Below, one piece after another: positions 44,205 to 52,621 of a DNA stretch of 64,000 bases. Source of the stretch: Neoalteromonas facilis (lineage in GTDB: Bacteria; Pseudomonadota; Gammaproteobacteria; Enterobacterales; Alteromonadaceae); contig NZ_PEAY01000002.1 in assembly GCF_002807665.1 (NCBI RefSeq), positions 62,001 through 126,000 of the forward strand, read 5' to 3'. The notes below the pieces were generated by a model. It was not told where the DNA came from. It saw only the letters and a list, made by a program, of their open reading frames with translations, and ran no database searches. A program made the translations under genes and the position numbers. Numbering within the stretch: position 1 is the first letter of the stretch; the number at the start of each line of letters is the position of its first letter.

Positions 44205-44906
44205 ATGAAGGAAAATCGCTTGCCAAATCTCGACTGGGAAAACATTAACACCGTTTTATTGGACATGGATGGAACACTCCTTGACCTGCACTTTGACAAT
44301 TATTTTTGGATAGAGCATTTACCTAAGAAAATTGCAGAAAAAAGTGGGCAACCCATCGAAACGTGTCGGGCTGACATGTTGGCCCATTATGAGCGTATTA
44401 ATGGAAAAATTGAGTGGTACTGTTTGGATTATTGGGCTGATTATCTGAACATGGATATTGTTGCGGCGAAACGTGAAGTTGAGCACTTAATTAGTATGCG
44501 CGACGATACCATCCCGTTTTTAGATGCATTGAAAGAAAGTGGTCGGGAGGTCATTCTCGTCACCAATGCTCATCCGGATAGTTTGTCGCTAAAAGTTGAG
44601 CATACACAATTGGATACGCATATTGATCAATTGATTTCGACACATCAATTTGGGGTTACTAAAGAATCTCAATTGTTGTGGCAGCGCTTACAACAATACT
44701 TGGGGTTCGCACCAGAGAAAACCTTGTTTGTAGACGACAGTTTACCGATCCTGACGGCTGCGCAGACATTTGGTATCAATCATTTGCTAGCGGTAGAAAA
44801 CCCTGACAGCAAATTGCCGACGCGAACGATTACCGAGTTTGAATCAGTAAGCGACTACCGCGCACTGTTGGAAGATATTGCACGTTATCCGGTTTCGCAT
44901 TCGTAG
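44205..44906 (+). CDS. yrfG: GMP/IMP nucleotidase YrfG
   Basis: This 233-residue HAD-superfamily phosphatase has motif I LLDMDGTLLDLHFDNYFW, motif II VILVTNAHPDSLSLK, and motif III-IV KTLFVDDSLPIL. YrfG hydrolyses GMP and IMP in E. coli. It diverges from nudE, the standard arrangement. The start is ATG 44205; the ribosome binding site is weak. Confidence 0.93.
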   Translation: MKENRLPNLDWENINTVLLDMDGTLLDLHFDNYFWIEHLPKKIAEKSGQPIETCRADMLAHYERINGKIEWYCLDYWADYLNMDIVAAKREVEHLISMRDDTIPFLDALKESGREVILVTNAHPDSLSLKVEHTQLDTHIDQLISTHQFGVTKESQLLWQRLQQYLGFAPEKTLFVDDSLPILTAAQTFGINHLLAVENPDSKLPTRTITEFESVSDYRALLEDIARYPVSHS

Positions 44907-44935
44907 TTTATCGTTGAGATATCGAGAGAGGGCAC

Positions 44936-45460
44936 ATGATCACACTTTTTGTTGGTTCCGAAAATCCAGTAAAAGTTGGCGCGGCACACAGAGCTTTCAG
45001 TCAATGGTTCGATGGCGAGCATGTCACTGTTGAGGGGATGAGCGTGCCCTCTGGTGTGGCCGATCAACCCATGAGTGAATCTGAAACGCGGTTGGGTGCG
45101 GTAAACCGAGTGCGCAAATGTGTATCTGAACTCGGTGCTCATGACACTCATTTTGATTGGGTAGTGGCCTATGAAGGCGGTGTCGATATGTTTGAGGATG
45201 GTCCGGCAACGTTCGCATATGTAGCTATCAGTAATGGTAAGAAACTCGCTGTTGGCCGCAGTGGCAACCTGCCTCTTCCGCGAGCTGTGTATGCTGATTT
45301 GCTCAAAGGAAAAGAGCTAGGTCCGGTTATCGACAAACATTTCAATACACACAATATAAAACAAAAAGGTGGTGCGATTAGTGTACTGACAAAAGGTTTG
45401 GCGACACGTCAAAGTGTTTATGAAACGGCCACGATTATGGCGATGAGTGTTTATCTTTGA
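44936..45460 (+). CDS. yjjX: Inosine/xanthosine triphosphatase YjjX
   Basis: This 174-residue protein of the YjjX/DUF84 family removes deaminated purine nucleotides. Seen are FVGSENPVKVGAAHRAF at the start, GVADQPMSESETRLGAVNR, and VVAYEGGVD. AGAGAGGG precedes ATG 44936. It follows yrfG by 29 nt, so both nucleotide genes may share a transcript. Confidence 0.94.
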   Translation: MITLFVGSENPVKVGAAHRAFSQWFDGEHVTVEGMSVPSGVADQPMSESETRLGAVNRVRKCVSELGAHDTHFDWVVAYEGGVDMFEDGPATFAYVAISNGKKLAVGRSGNLPLPRAVYADLLKGKELGPVIDKHFNTHNIKQKGGAISVLTKGLATRQSVYETATIMAMSVYL

Positions 45461-45530
45461 ACACAGCCTGTAGCATTAACCCAGCCCGTATTCACATTAT
45501 TTAACACACCTAATATAACGACATAAGATG

Positions 45531-45555
45531 AGGCGCAACTATCACCGTTGCGCCT
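45531..45555. terminator. Strong hairpin between convergent yjjX and unknown gene
   Basis: AGGCGCAAC (45531-45539) pairs perfectly with GTTGCGCCT (45547-45555) around a 7-nt loop; flanking ATG/CAT can extend it with one bulge. No U-tract follows on either strand. The position between two convergent genes suggests a shared transcription end or mRNA 3' stabiliser. Confidence 0.5.
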
Positions 45556-45583
45556 TCATGAGTGTTAACACTCGCTTTCGACC

Positions 45584-46165
45584 TTACCGCTTCGCGTCGA
45601 CGGCCGCTTGAATTTTGTCTAATTCTTCTTGTGAGAACTCTCCACGTTCGATGAGTCGAACGACTGCATCAGTATGCCCTGTAAGTACGCCTGTACCATC
45701 GCCGTTGATGATGATTTGATGCTTACGCTTTACACCTTCTTCATTGCCGTATTCGATTTCAAATTCACTATCGCCGAATGCAAAAGCGTGAACTTGTTCA
45801 CCAACACCTTCGTTGATAACAATCACTTTTTCATGATTCCCTTTCATCCCTGTGAAGTCGAAACCATCTACAAACATATGGCGCGTACCTTCAACCGCTT
45901 GGCGCACGGTTTCAGCAGTATCACTGTCTAGCATTGCGAGTTTATCTTCGAGTAAATTCTCGTCGGCTAATTCCTCTGCGGTTAATACGATGACGTTTTC
46001 GTTGCCTGCATCATCAACCACAATGCGAACATTTTCATCTTTCACAGCGTGAACTTGAATGGTTTTATGTTCTTTTGTTTCTGCGCTGGCAAATGTAGCG
46101 ATCGCAAGTGAACTTAAAGCCAGTGATCCCCAAAGTGCAATTGTAAATACCGTTTTATTCAACAT
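45584..46165 (-). CDS. Secreted acidic protein, unknown function
   Basis: This 193-residue protein has a signal peptide (to about TFASAE, residue 29) and an acidic mature part with strand-like repeats (KTIQVHAVKDENVRIVVDD, EKVIVINEGVGEQVHAFAFG) and a helical tail (SQEELDKIQAAVDAKR). I do not recognise a domain. It diverges from the two-component operon, with 318 bases between the starts that hold palindromes. AAGGAG lies upstream of ATG 46165. Confidence 0.7.
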   Translation of the reverse strand: MLNKTVFTIALWGSLALSSLAIATFASAETKEHKTIQVHAVKDENVRIVVDDAGNENVIVLTAEELADENLLEDKLAMLDSDTAETVRQAVEGTRHMFVDGFDFTGMKGNHEKVIVINEGVGEQVHAFAFGDSEFEIEYGNEEGVKRKHQIIINGDGTGVLTGHTDAVVRLIERGEFSQEELDKIQAAVDAKR

Positions 46166-46321
46166 TGTAAAACTCCTTAGTGAGCATTTATCGATGGGAA
46201 TTCACCCCAGTGGCGTCCCTGAGAAAGGTATATCAATTGCCATACCAAAATCGTTAATATCAAATTAAACAACAAGTTAGCTTTTAATCAAGCGATATGT
46301 TGAGCCTGTATGTGTCGAATT

Positions 46322-46339
46322 TATCCTGATATCAGGATA
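46322..46339. promoter_or_regulatory. Perfect 18-bp palindrome, probable activator site 1
   Basis: TATCCTGATATCAGGATA equals its own reverse complement. It lies about 100 bp before the sigma-54-like promoter, a normal distance for an NtrC-type enhancer. Its centre is 21 bp from that of the next palindrome, two helical turns, as expected for two dimers side by side. Confidence 0.6.
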
Positions 46340-46342
46340 CGG

Positions 46343-46360
46343 TTTCCCCATATGAGGAAA
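46343..46360. promoter_or_regulatory. Near-perfect 18-bp palindrome, probable activator site 2
   Basis: TTTCCCCATATGAGGAAA is palindromic except for one mismatched pair. It is centred at 46351/46352, 21 bp from site 1. The two cores (TCCTGA..TCAGGA and TTCCCC..GAGGAA) share a TCC..GGA frame, so one regulator might bind both with different strength. Confidence 0.5.
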
Positions 46361-46430
46361 TTGTCCTACACTTGTGTTTTCGGGCCCTTGAAATTTTTAA
46401 GTTAATCAGCCGCTTATATATTTGAAAGGC

Positions 46431-46445
46431 TGGCTTAATATTTGA
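46431..46445 (+). promoter_or_regulatory. Sigma-54-like promoter of the two-component operon
   Basis: TGGC (46431-46434), 7 nt, TTGA (46442-46445) fits the -24/-12 consensus TGGCACG-N4-TTGC with exact spacing and one key mismatch (A for C). Transcription would start near 46457, ahead of the AAGG and ATG of the kinase gene. The encoded regulator is a sigma-54 activator, so autoregulation is inferred. Confidence 0.55.
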
Positions 46446-46483
46446 ATATTGTCTACGTATTGTTGTGCGAAAAAAGGTGAATG

Positions 46484-47869
46484 ATGTCACTTCAACGTTA
46501 TTTGTTTCTATTGATTGCCGGTATTGTACTGTTGGTAGCAGCAGTTCAAATGACCTTTATTCACCTGATCCGTGAGCAGGTGTCTGAGGAGGTATCTACA
46601 CGTAGTCAAGCAGTCACCGATTTTGCCTTGAGTTTTGTTACCCAAACAGGACCTTTAACTGACAATGTCACATCTCAACCCAGGGAGGTTGATGGCACAG
46701 TGGAAATTAGGATTGAAAAGGCCCCTAACGTACCTGTTGATTTGGGTGATGGTATTCAGTTTGTGACGGGTGATTCGACAAAAATCGTTCACGTTTCGCA
46801 ATTACCTGATGCATTGCCGGTCACAGGGTTTAACCTCAAGCGCGTGGGCAACGCCTATGGTGTCAGCGTTCAAAGTGCGGATAATACTCAGTCCATTCAA
46901 CACATCATGCAATTTGATGACAGCGAGTCTAGAGTAAATATTTACTTCACCGGGTTAATGGCTGTAACCCTTGTATTAGCGTTAATGGGATTGGCGTTGG
47001 GCTATTGGTTAGCACGCCACATCAGTCGTCCTTTGCATCAATTGGCAAATGGATTTGATCGCGTAGCGCAGGGCGAGTTAGGTAGTCAGGTTAAGGAAGC
47101 CGGCGTCGGTGAGGTTAAGTACACCATTCGTCATTTCAATACAATGAGCGACCGTTTACGTGATAGTCATAAAATGGAGCAGCAATTACAGCAACGCAAT
47201 CACCTTGCGGAATTGGGTGAAGTAGCAAGGGGGTTGGCGCACTCATTACGTAATCCGTTAAACACTATTGGTTTGACGGTAGAGCAAATGCAACAAAGCG
47301 ACCTTACTGAGAAAGAAAAAAATGAGCTAGCACTGCAAGCTAAAGACAAAATTCAAGTTATGGACAACTACATTCGCCATTTGCTCAGCTTGTCTGACGC
47401 CAATATACATCGACATCGGCCCATAAGCGTATTGAATGTGGTGCAAGATGTTATTTTGGATGTTTCATTTGGCACTCAATTTACCATCCACTATGACGTA
47501 GAAGAAGGGGCTGAAATTATCGGCGCTGAGATGGAGTTGCGCAGTATGCTACATGTCATGTTAAGTAACGCTGTAGAAGCCAGTCCACCGGGCGGTTCGA
47601 TCGAAGTGACAGTAGCCAAAATCGACAACGGAGTGAGTATTGAAGTGTTGGATGAAGGGGCGGGGTGTACAGATGAGATCCTTCAAGGAGAGTTTAAGCC
47701 TCACACAAGTACAAAAGCTGAAGGTGCCGGCATGGGGTTATTTATTACACAGCGCCTTGCAGAGCTGCACTACAGGGGCAAGCTTCGCTTACAGAACGTG
47801 TCACAAGGCGGCTGCAAGGCATCTCTTACTTTACATAATGCCAGTTCAGAGGAAAGTGTGAATGAGTAA
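46484..47869 (+). CDS. Membrane sensor histidine kinase, NtrB-like
   Basis: This is a 461-residue kinase. TM1 (about 7-27), a periplasmic sensor of about 125 residues, TM2 (about 157-180), HAMP (about 180-230), HisKA with phospho-acceptor near residue 253 in ARGLAHSLRNPLNT, and HATPase with MLSNAVEASPPGG and GAGMGLFITQRLAEL. The H-box type is that of kinases that pair with NtrC-family regulators. ATG 46484 is 6 nt after AAGG; ATG 46481 is also possible. It overlaps the regulator gene by 8 nt. The stimulus is unknown. Confidence 0.92.
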   Translation: MSLQRYLFLLIAGIVLLVAAVQMTFIHLIREQVSEEVSTRSQAVTDFALSFVTQTGPLTDNVTSQPREVDGTVEIRIEKAPNVPVDLGDGIQFVTGDSTKIVHVSQLPDALPVTGFNLKRVGNAYGVSVQSADNTQSIQHIMQFDDSESRVNIYFTGLMAVTLVLALMGLALGYWLARHISRPLHQLANGFDRVAQGELGSQVKEAGVGEVKYTIRHFNTMSDRLRDSHKMEQQLQQRNHLAELGEVARGLAHSLRNPLNTIGLTVEQMQQSDLTEKEKNELALQAKDKIQVMDNYIRHLLSLSDANIHRHRPISVLNVVQDVILDVSFGTQFTIHYDVEEGAEIIGAEMELRSMLHVMLSNAVEASPPGGSIEVTVAKIDNGVSIEVLDEGAGCTDEILQGEFKPHTSTKAEGAGMGLFITQRLAELHYRGKLRLQNVSQGGCKASLTLHNASSEESVNE

Positions 47870-49211
47870 TGTAGCGCGCGTTCTGGTTGTTGAAGATGAT
47901 CCTCAACAACGCAAACTGATTGCTCAGATTCTCGAGGCCGCCGGTTATCAAGTACTTACGGGCGATTCAGTGGAAGCCGGCATTGTTCTATTGAAAGAAA
48001 ATGACGTCGATGCGGTGTTTTCAGATTGGAAGTTAGGTGCGTTGAGTGGCCTGTCACTATTGGAATGGGTACGCAGAGAACAATCTTCTCTCGGCTTTGC
48101 TGTGGCAACAGCCTATGGCACCATCGCACACGCAGTGGAAGCTATTAACCTAGGTGCAGATGACTATCTAGCCAAACCTTTTCAGCGTCAGGAACTGTTG
48201 CTTTGTGTCGATAAAATTGTTCGTAGTGCGCGGTTACGTAAACAAAATCAACAACTAAGTCATTCTCTGTCTGAGCAACAACAGTTGGTTGATTTGGTCG
48301 GAAGTGCTCCTTGTATGCAACGCGTTTATGAGCGTATTCAGCGGGTTTCGAATACTAACGCAACGGCCTTAATAAGAGGTGAAAGCGGTACAGGAAAAGA
48401 GTTAGCTGCCCGCGCTCTGCATAAACTGTCTAGTCGCAGCAATGCACCTTTTGTAGCGGTAAATTGTGGAGCTATCCCTGAGTCACTTGCGGAATCTGAA
48501 CTGTTTGGTGCGGTGAAAGGCGCATACACCGGAGCTGATCGCGATAAGGTTGGTAAGCTCGCGGCCGCAAACGGCGGAACACTGTTTCTCGATGAAATTG
48601 GTGAGTTGCCTATTACGTTACAAACTCGTTTATTGCGGTTTTTGCAAGAGGGCACCATTATTCCATTGGGTGCAAATGAAGAGTTGCAACTCGATGTGAG
48701 GGTAATTGCTGCTACACACCGAAACCTTGAAGAGATGGTGGCAGAAAATACCTTCAGAGAAGATCTTTACTATCGACTCAATATAGTGCCTATAGATATG
48801 CCTGCGCTTCGCGAGCGCACCGAAGATGTCCCCCGATTAATTCAATTCTTCATTGCCAAAGCGAGTAAGCAGCATGGTGTCGAAGTGCCTGACATCAGTA
48901 AATCATTGCTCAAACAGCTTATAGACTATCCGTGGCCCGGCAATGTGCGTGAATTGTCGAATCGGATTGAGCGGTTTGTGGTGCTAGGGGATGAAAATGA
49001 GCTGCTACCCAAGGGAGAGGTTGGTACACAAAATTCACCCGCGCAGTTTACGCTGCCGGAGCAAGGCATGGATTGGGAAAGCTTTGAGCGTGATTGTTTG
49101 CAGCAGGCACTCACTCGGTGTAATGGTAATCGAACGCAGGCTGCACGCTTAATGAGTATGAGTTACAAAACGTTTATTTACCGTTTGGAGAAGTTTGGTT
49201 TAGCGTCATAA
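47862..49211 (+). CDS. Sigma-54-dependent response regulator, NtrC family
   Basis: This 449-residue activator has a receiver domain with phospho-acceptor D55 in VFSDWKLG and conserved K in YLAKPF, an AAA+ domain with Walker A GESGTGKE (about 172-179), the sigma-54 contact loop GAYTGA (about 220-225, the usual Phe replaced by Tyr), Walker B GTLFLDEIGELP, and a Fis-type helix-turn-helix at the end (NRTQAARLMSMSYKTFIYRL). It would activate sigma-54 promoters after phosphorylation by the kinase upstream. Confidence 0.94.
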   Translation: MSNVARVLVVEDDPQQRKLIAQILEAAGYQVLTGDSVEAGIVLLKENDVDAVFSDWKLGALSGLSLLEWVRREQSSLGFAVATAYGTIAHAVEAINLGADDYLAKPFQRQELLLCVDKIVRSARLRKQNQQLSHSLSEQQQLVDLVGSAPCMQRVYERIQRVSNTNATALIRGESGTGKELAARALHKLSSRSNAPFVAVNCGAIPESLAESELFGAVKGAYTGADRDKVGKLAAANGGTLFLDEIGELPITLQTRLLRFLQEGTIIPLGANEELQLDVRVIAATHRNLEEMVAENTFREDLYYRLNIVPIDMPALRERTEDVPRLIQFFIAKASKQHGVEVPDISKSLLKQLIDYPWPGNVRELSNRIERFVVLGDENELLPKGEVGTQNSPAQFTLPEQGMDWESFERDCLQQALTRCNGNRTQAARLMSMSYKTFIYRLEKFGLAS

Positions 49212-49280
49212 ATATCTTCAGATTACCTTAAGGTTGCAGGGCCATACTTATCATCTGTGTCTCTTTGTATGCGGTGATAT

Positions 49281-50849
49281 ATGAGGCGTTTATTCTGCTA
49301 CAGTGCCTTGTGCATTGGTCTGACTAGCATTGCAGGGTCGCTCTTGGCTTGCGAAGTACCGCAAGAAATGAAAATTGAGGTCAATCCAATATTCGATGAA
49401 TCCAATCCAGATACGAATTGGATCCATCGAATTGCCAACAAGTTGCACATAAACACTAAGCAAGCCACCTTAGAAAATGATTTAAGTTTTCTCTCGCCCT
49501 GTGAAACAGACCCCAAAGTATTGTATGAAGCTGAGCGCTATTTGCGCAGTCTCCGCTATTTACGTGATGCCACGGTTAGGTTGGAAAATAGCGAAGAATC
49601 TTCACGTATCCATATTCAAACATGGGACACTTGGTCGCTGTTACCGACTTTAGATTTTGGCCGTAAAGGTGGGCAGAACCAATTTGAAATCGGCCTAAAA
49701 GACAGTAACTTGTTCGGGCTCGGTATTGACTCAGAAGTATCCTATTTCTCAAATCCACAACGTCAGGGATACAAACTAGACAGCAAGTTTCCGGTATATC
49801 TGGGCAAAAACATGAATGCGCATTTGCGCCTGATTGATAGCCCGGATGGTGACCAACAATCTCTGTATTTGCGCAAGCCAATGATCACCTTGAAGAGTGA
49901 GTTCGGTGGGACGGTAGGGTTTAATCAAGAAGATCGAATCGATACGATTTTTCACAATGAGCATGATGAATATCAGTTTCGTCATGACATTACGCAAGTA
50001 CAGGCAGAGTTAGGTTTCAAATTATATGACACCGAGAATGAGGTTTTTAGATTACTGGCTGGTGTGGTAACAGATGAGCATAGTTTTAGTGAAAATGATT
50101 CCGTTTATTTACCCGCGGATAGAAAGTTTATGTATCCATGGGTCGGCGGTGAATGGCTGCAAGATGAGTTCGTCACCCTGAAGAATTTACATTTGATTGA
50201 GCAAAATGAAGATATCAATCTTGGTTGGCACGTTAGCGGTGGTATGGGGGTTAACATGGATGATGAAACTCACGCAAATGCCCTTATTTGGCACTACAAC
50301 GTTACCAAAGGCTTTGTATTAAACGACAAAACCTTGTTTTTGACGGAGCTAAAAGGGAAAGGCTTTTCTGGTGGGGACAATGGCGAAGGTTCGTCGATAA
50401 CGACGCTAAATTCAGAGTTGCTGTATCGTTATAATCCGCGCTGGGCATTGTTTGGCGATCTAAAGTTGCAATACGGCCACAATCCACTTCTCGACCTGCC
50501 TCTTGCATTAGGTGGTGATACCAATTTGCGAGGTTTCCCATTGCAATATCAGCACGGTAACCGTTCGGTCTTACTCAATACAGAGCTACGCTATTACCCA
50601 CAAATAAATCTCTTTCAGTTATTTGAACTCGGTGGGGCGGTGTTTTACGACATAGGTAAAGCGTCGGGTGATGCACCGATCAGCAATACCGATGATGGTT
50701 GGTTGCAAAGTGTCGGCATTGGTGCTCGCTTGTATCTCGCTCATTCCAGTGAGCGTCAGGTAATTCATATTGATTTAGCTCACCCTATCTCAGATCAGAG
50801 TGATGTGAGCAATTTGGAATTGCGTATTGAAGTAAAGAAATCGTTCTAG
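49281..50849 (+). CDS. Omp85/BamA-TamA-like outer membrane protein
   Basis: This 522-residue protein has a signal peptide (to about LLACE), a short N-terminal region with what looks like a single POTRA-type domain (YEAERYLRSLRYLRDATVRL), and a C-terminal beta-barrel of the bacterial surface antigen type (about 125-522) ending in Phe. GGDTNLRGFPLQYQHGNRS is the conserved Omp85 barrel motif. It could insert proteins or lipids into the outer membrane. It follows the regulator gene by 69 nt and may be controlled by it. The stop interlocks with that of the next gene. Confidence 0.8.
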   Translation: MRRLFCYSALCIGLTSIAGSLLACEVPQEMKIEVNPIFDESNPDTNWIHRIANKLHINTKQATLENDLSFLSPCETDPKVLYEAERYLRSLRYLRDATVRLENSEESSRIHIQTWDTWSLLPTLDFGRKGGQNQFEIGLKDSNLFGLGIDSEVSYFSNPQRQGYKLDSKFPVYLGKNMNAHLRLIDSPDGDQQSLYLRKPMITLKSEFGGTVGFNQEDRIDTIFHNEHDEYQFRHDITQVQAELGFKLYDTENEVFRLLAGVVTDEHSFSENDSVYLPADRKFMYPWVGGEWLQDEFVTLKNLHLIEQNEDINLGWHVSGGMGVNMDDETHANALIWHYNVTKGFVLNDKTLFLTELKGKGFSGGDNGEGSSITTLNSELLYRYNPRWALFGDLKLQYGHNPLLDLPLALGGDTNLRGFPLQYQHGNRSVLLNTELRYYPQINLFQLFELGGAVFYDIGKASGDAPISNTDDGWLQSVGIGARLYLAHSSERQVIHIDLAHPISDQSDVSNLELRIEVKKSF

Positions 50850-51328
50850 TGTCTAGTGTAACGTTTGAGCGCAAGTGTGCGGGCACCCCAGTAGAGCAAA
50901 TAACTGACGACTACCAATATGGCGCAATGTGAAATAGGGAAGTTTTTTACATAGTGAGCTGGCCACGATATCGCTTGGCCAAAGTTTTGAAATTGTTCGA
51001 CGAATATTTGCACTAAGAGGTTGATGAATTTGCTTACGCTGGCGTCTTTTAAGATCTCATCGGCACCGTTCCAGTCGCTGATAAATTCCCGCAACTGGTT
51101 AAACTCTATATAGAGTAGGTGAACGAACGCAACTATACCGTAATAGCCACCGCCAAAATCTAACCATTTTTTAGTCAACGGATCTGAACGTTCCCGCATG
51201 TTATCGGGCATATCATCGCTATCAACGGGGAGCAGTATTCCGCGCCAAAACGCTATGTAATGGAGCAAGAAACTACCAATAAACACCCAACTGCCGGTGA
51301 TCAAGATTTCGGTTAACAGTTTTTGCAT
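50846..51328 (-). CDS. Membrane protein of unknown function
   Basis: This 160-residue protein has an N-terminal TM (about 10-30), a possible second hydrophobic stretch (about 60-75) and a C-terminal TM (about 132-150). I recognise no domain. It shares 4 nt (CTAG) with the end of the Omp85-like gene and is on the same strand as, but 61 nt before, the gsp operon's last gene. Confidence 0.6.
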   Translation of the reverse strand: MQKLLTEILITGSWVFIGSFLLHYIAFWRGILLPVDSDDMPDNMRERSDPLTKKWLDFGGGYYGIVAFVHLLYIEFNQLREFISDWNGADEILKDASVSKFINLLVQIFVEQFQNFGQAISWPAHYVKNFPISHCAILVVVSYLLYWGARTLALKRYTRH

Positions 51329-51389
51329 GTCGCAATCCCTTTGCCGATGTAGCGTTAAGACACTGAGTTCAACCTTTAAAGCATCTCAG

Positions 51390-52142
51390 TTAGAGTTTAA
51401 ACGCGATATACCCTTGACTGTCCGCTTGCCCAAAAAACTTGGCTGCGTCATGCACTTCCTGAGGCAATGAAGCATCAGGCTTGAATTTGCCTTCAACACT
51501 AATATCCCGCATCGATGCTACGCGTGCATTGAGGTTTAGCCCAAAAACATTCGGTTCAGCTACCGCTACCGTAATGGCTCGATTGTCACAACCGAGTTGA
51601 GCACTAAATACGCCCAGAGGTATAGTACCCTGTGTCCCTTGGACACTGGCGTTTAACCATTCGCCGGTGCCATCCAATACCTGACATGTTTGTTCAAAAT
51701 CGAGCTCTGATAATGTGACTCTGAAACGGCCCCCCGCTTCAACCGGCAGCGGTAAGCTAACATTGGCGAGCACTTGGTCAGTGGGTAAGTACAGCACAAA
51801 ATCGTCAGAAGTAAACGTCATCGGTTGTGTCAAAGAGATACTGACATCACCACTGAATGAAATGTCATTGGCTTGGCGTTGGCTGCCTGCATCAAGCGTC
51901 AATGAAGCTTGCCCCCACAACAATGGTAGCGCAGACAGTTTCCACGTGACGTTGTTAATCGCTAAGCCATTTACGCTTACGCGCCTAGCGCTGCCCTTCC
52001 ACAGCGTACCACTGACATCAGAAATAGCCACGTTGTTTGGCAACGCTACTCGATATATCACCTGCTTTGCGGGCAGGTATACAATCAGAAAAATAATAAA
52101 GAATACAAACCCAATCAGTGTTAGGCCAAGTTTAGATTTCAT
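51390..52142 (-). CDS. gspN: Type II secretion protein N
   Basis: This 250-residue inner membrane protein has one N-terminal TM (about 5-25) and a periplasmic beta-rich domain. The family pattern is IYRVALPNNVAISDVSGTLW and NVTWKLSALPLLWGQASL. GspN is a non-essential or accessory secretion component in several species. It overlaps gspM by 4 nt and is the last gene of the gsp operon. Confidence 0.9.
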   Translation of the reverse strand: MKSKLGLTLIGFVFFIIFLIVYLPAKQVIYRVALPNNVAISDVSGTLWKGSARRVSVNGLAINNVTWKLSALPLLWGQASLTLDAGSQRQANDISFSGDVSISLTQPMTFTSDDFVLYLPTDQVLANVSLPLPVEAGGRFRVTLSELDFEQTCQVLDGTGEWLNASVQGTQGTIPLGVFSAQLGCDNRAITVAVAEPNVFGLNLNARVASMRDISVEGKFKPDASLPQEVHDAAKFFGQADSQGYIAFKL

Positions 52143-52618
52143 GATTTCCCTAATTGTAAACGGCGGAGCTTGATCTGACCCGGAGAGTCAGCTTCTGTTA
52201 GATCGACTTGAAGGATTGTAATTCCCATATTTTCTAGTGCATTGAGCCAGTCGACAAGCGAGTCAAAGGCCGCTTCGTCTACCCATACCTGAAGCTCATC
52301 ACCTTGTGGCTGCATACGAGAAATTACAATATTGAAGCGGCTGGTGGTTTGGTTTACTGCTTGTGGTAAAGAGCCCGTAAAGCCTTGTGCGCCGCCGCTT
52401 GAACGACGCAATTGAATTGCCCGTTGGCTACTGGCCTTTACCCAGGTTAATAATTCCTGCTGGTTTTCAACCTGTGCTTTGGTTTGCGCGATTGAGGTTT
52501 GCAAAGGAGACCATACCAGCAAGTAAAATAGGCCTACGACGCTGACAATGGCGGCCAATAACAGTACCCATTGCTCGCGTTCGGTTAATGCTTTGTAGCG
52601 TTGGATCAGTGATTGCAC
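52139..52618 (-). CDS. gspM: Type II secretion protein M
   Basis: This 159-residue protein has a short cytoplasmic start, one TM (about 18-37), a coiled coil and a ferredoxin-like periplasmic domain. YKALTEREQWVLLLAAIV is typical. GspM binds GspL in the inner membrane platform. It lies 3 nt after gspL and overlaps gspN. Confidence 0.92.
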   Translation of the reverse strand: MQSLIQRYKALTEREQWVLLLAAIVSVVGLFYLLVWSPLQTSIAQTKAQVENQQELLTWVKASSQRAIQLRRSSGGAQGFTGSLPQAVNQTTSRFNIVISRMQPQGDELQVWVDEAAFDSLVDWLNALENMGITILQVDLTEADSPGQIKLRRLQLGKS

Positions 52619-52621
52619 GTT

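Larger units (their letters stand above)
46166..46483. other. Divergent regulatory region before two-component operon
   Basis: This 318-base stretch has no gene. It holds a perfect 18-bp palindrome (46322-46339), a near-perfect 18-bp palindrome (46343-46360), and a sigma-54-like promoter (46431-46445) facing the kinase gene. The left 150 bases must hold the promoter of the unknown secreted protein; I did not see a clear one. Confidence 0.65.

Noticed and set aside
49225-49234. 10-bp palindrome ACCTTAAGGT before the Omp85-like gene as a second regulator site
   Set aside because: It is short, unlike the 18-bp palindromes of the two-component operon, and no sigma-54 promoter with correct spacing follows.
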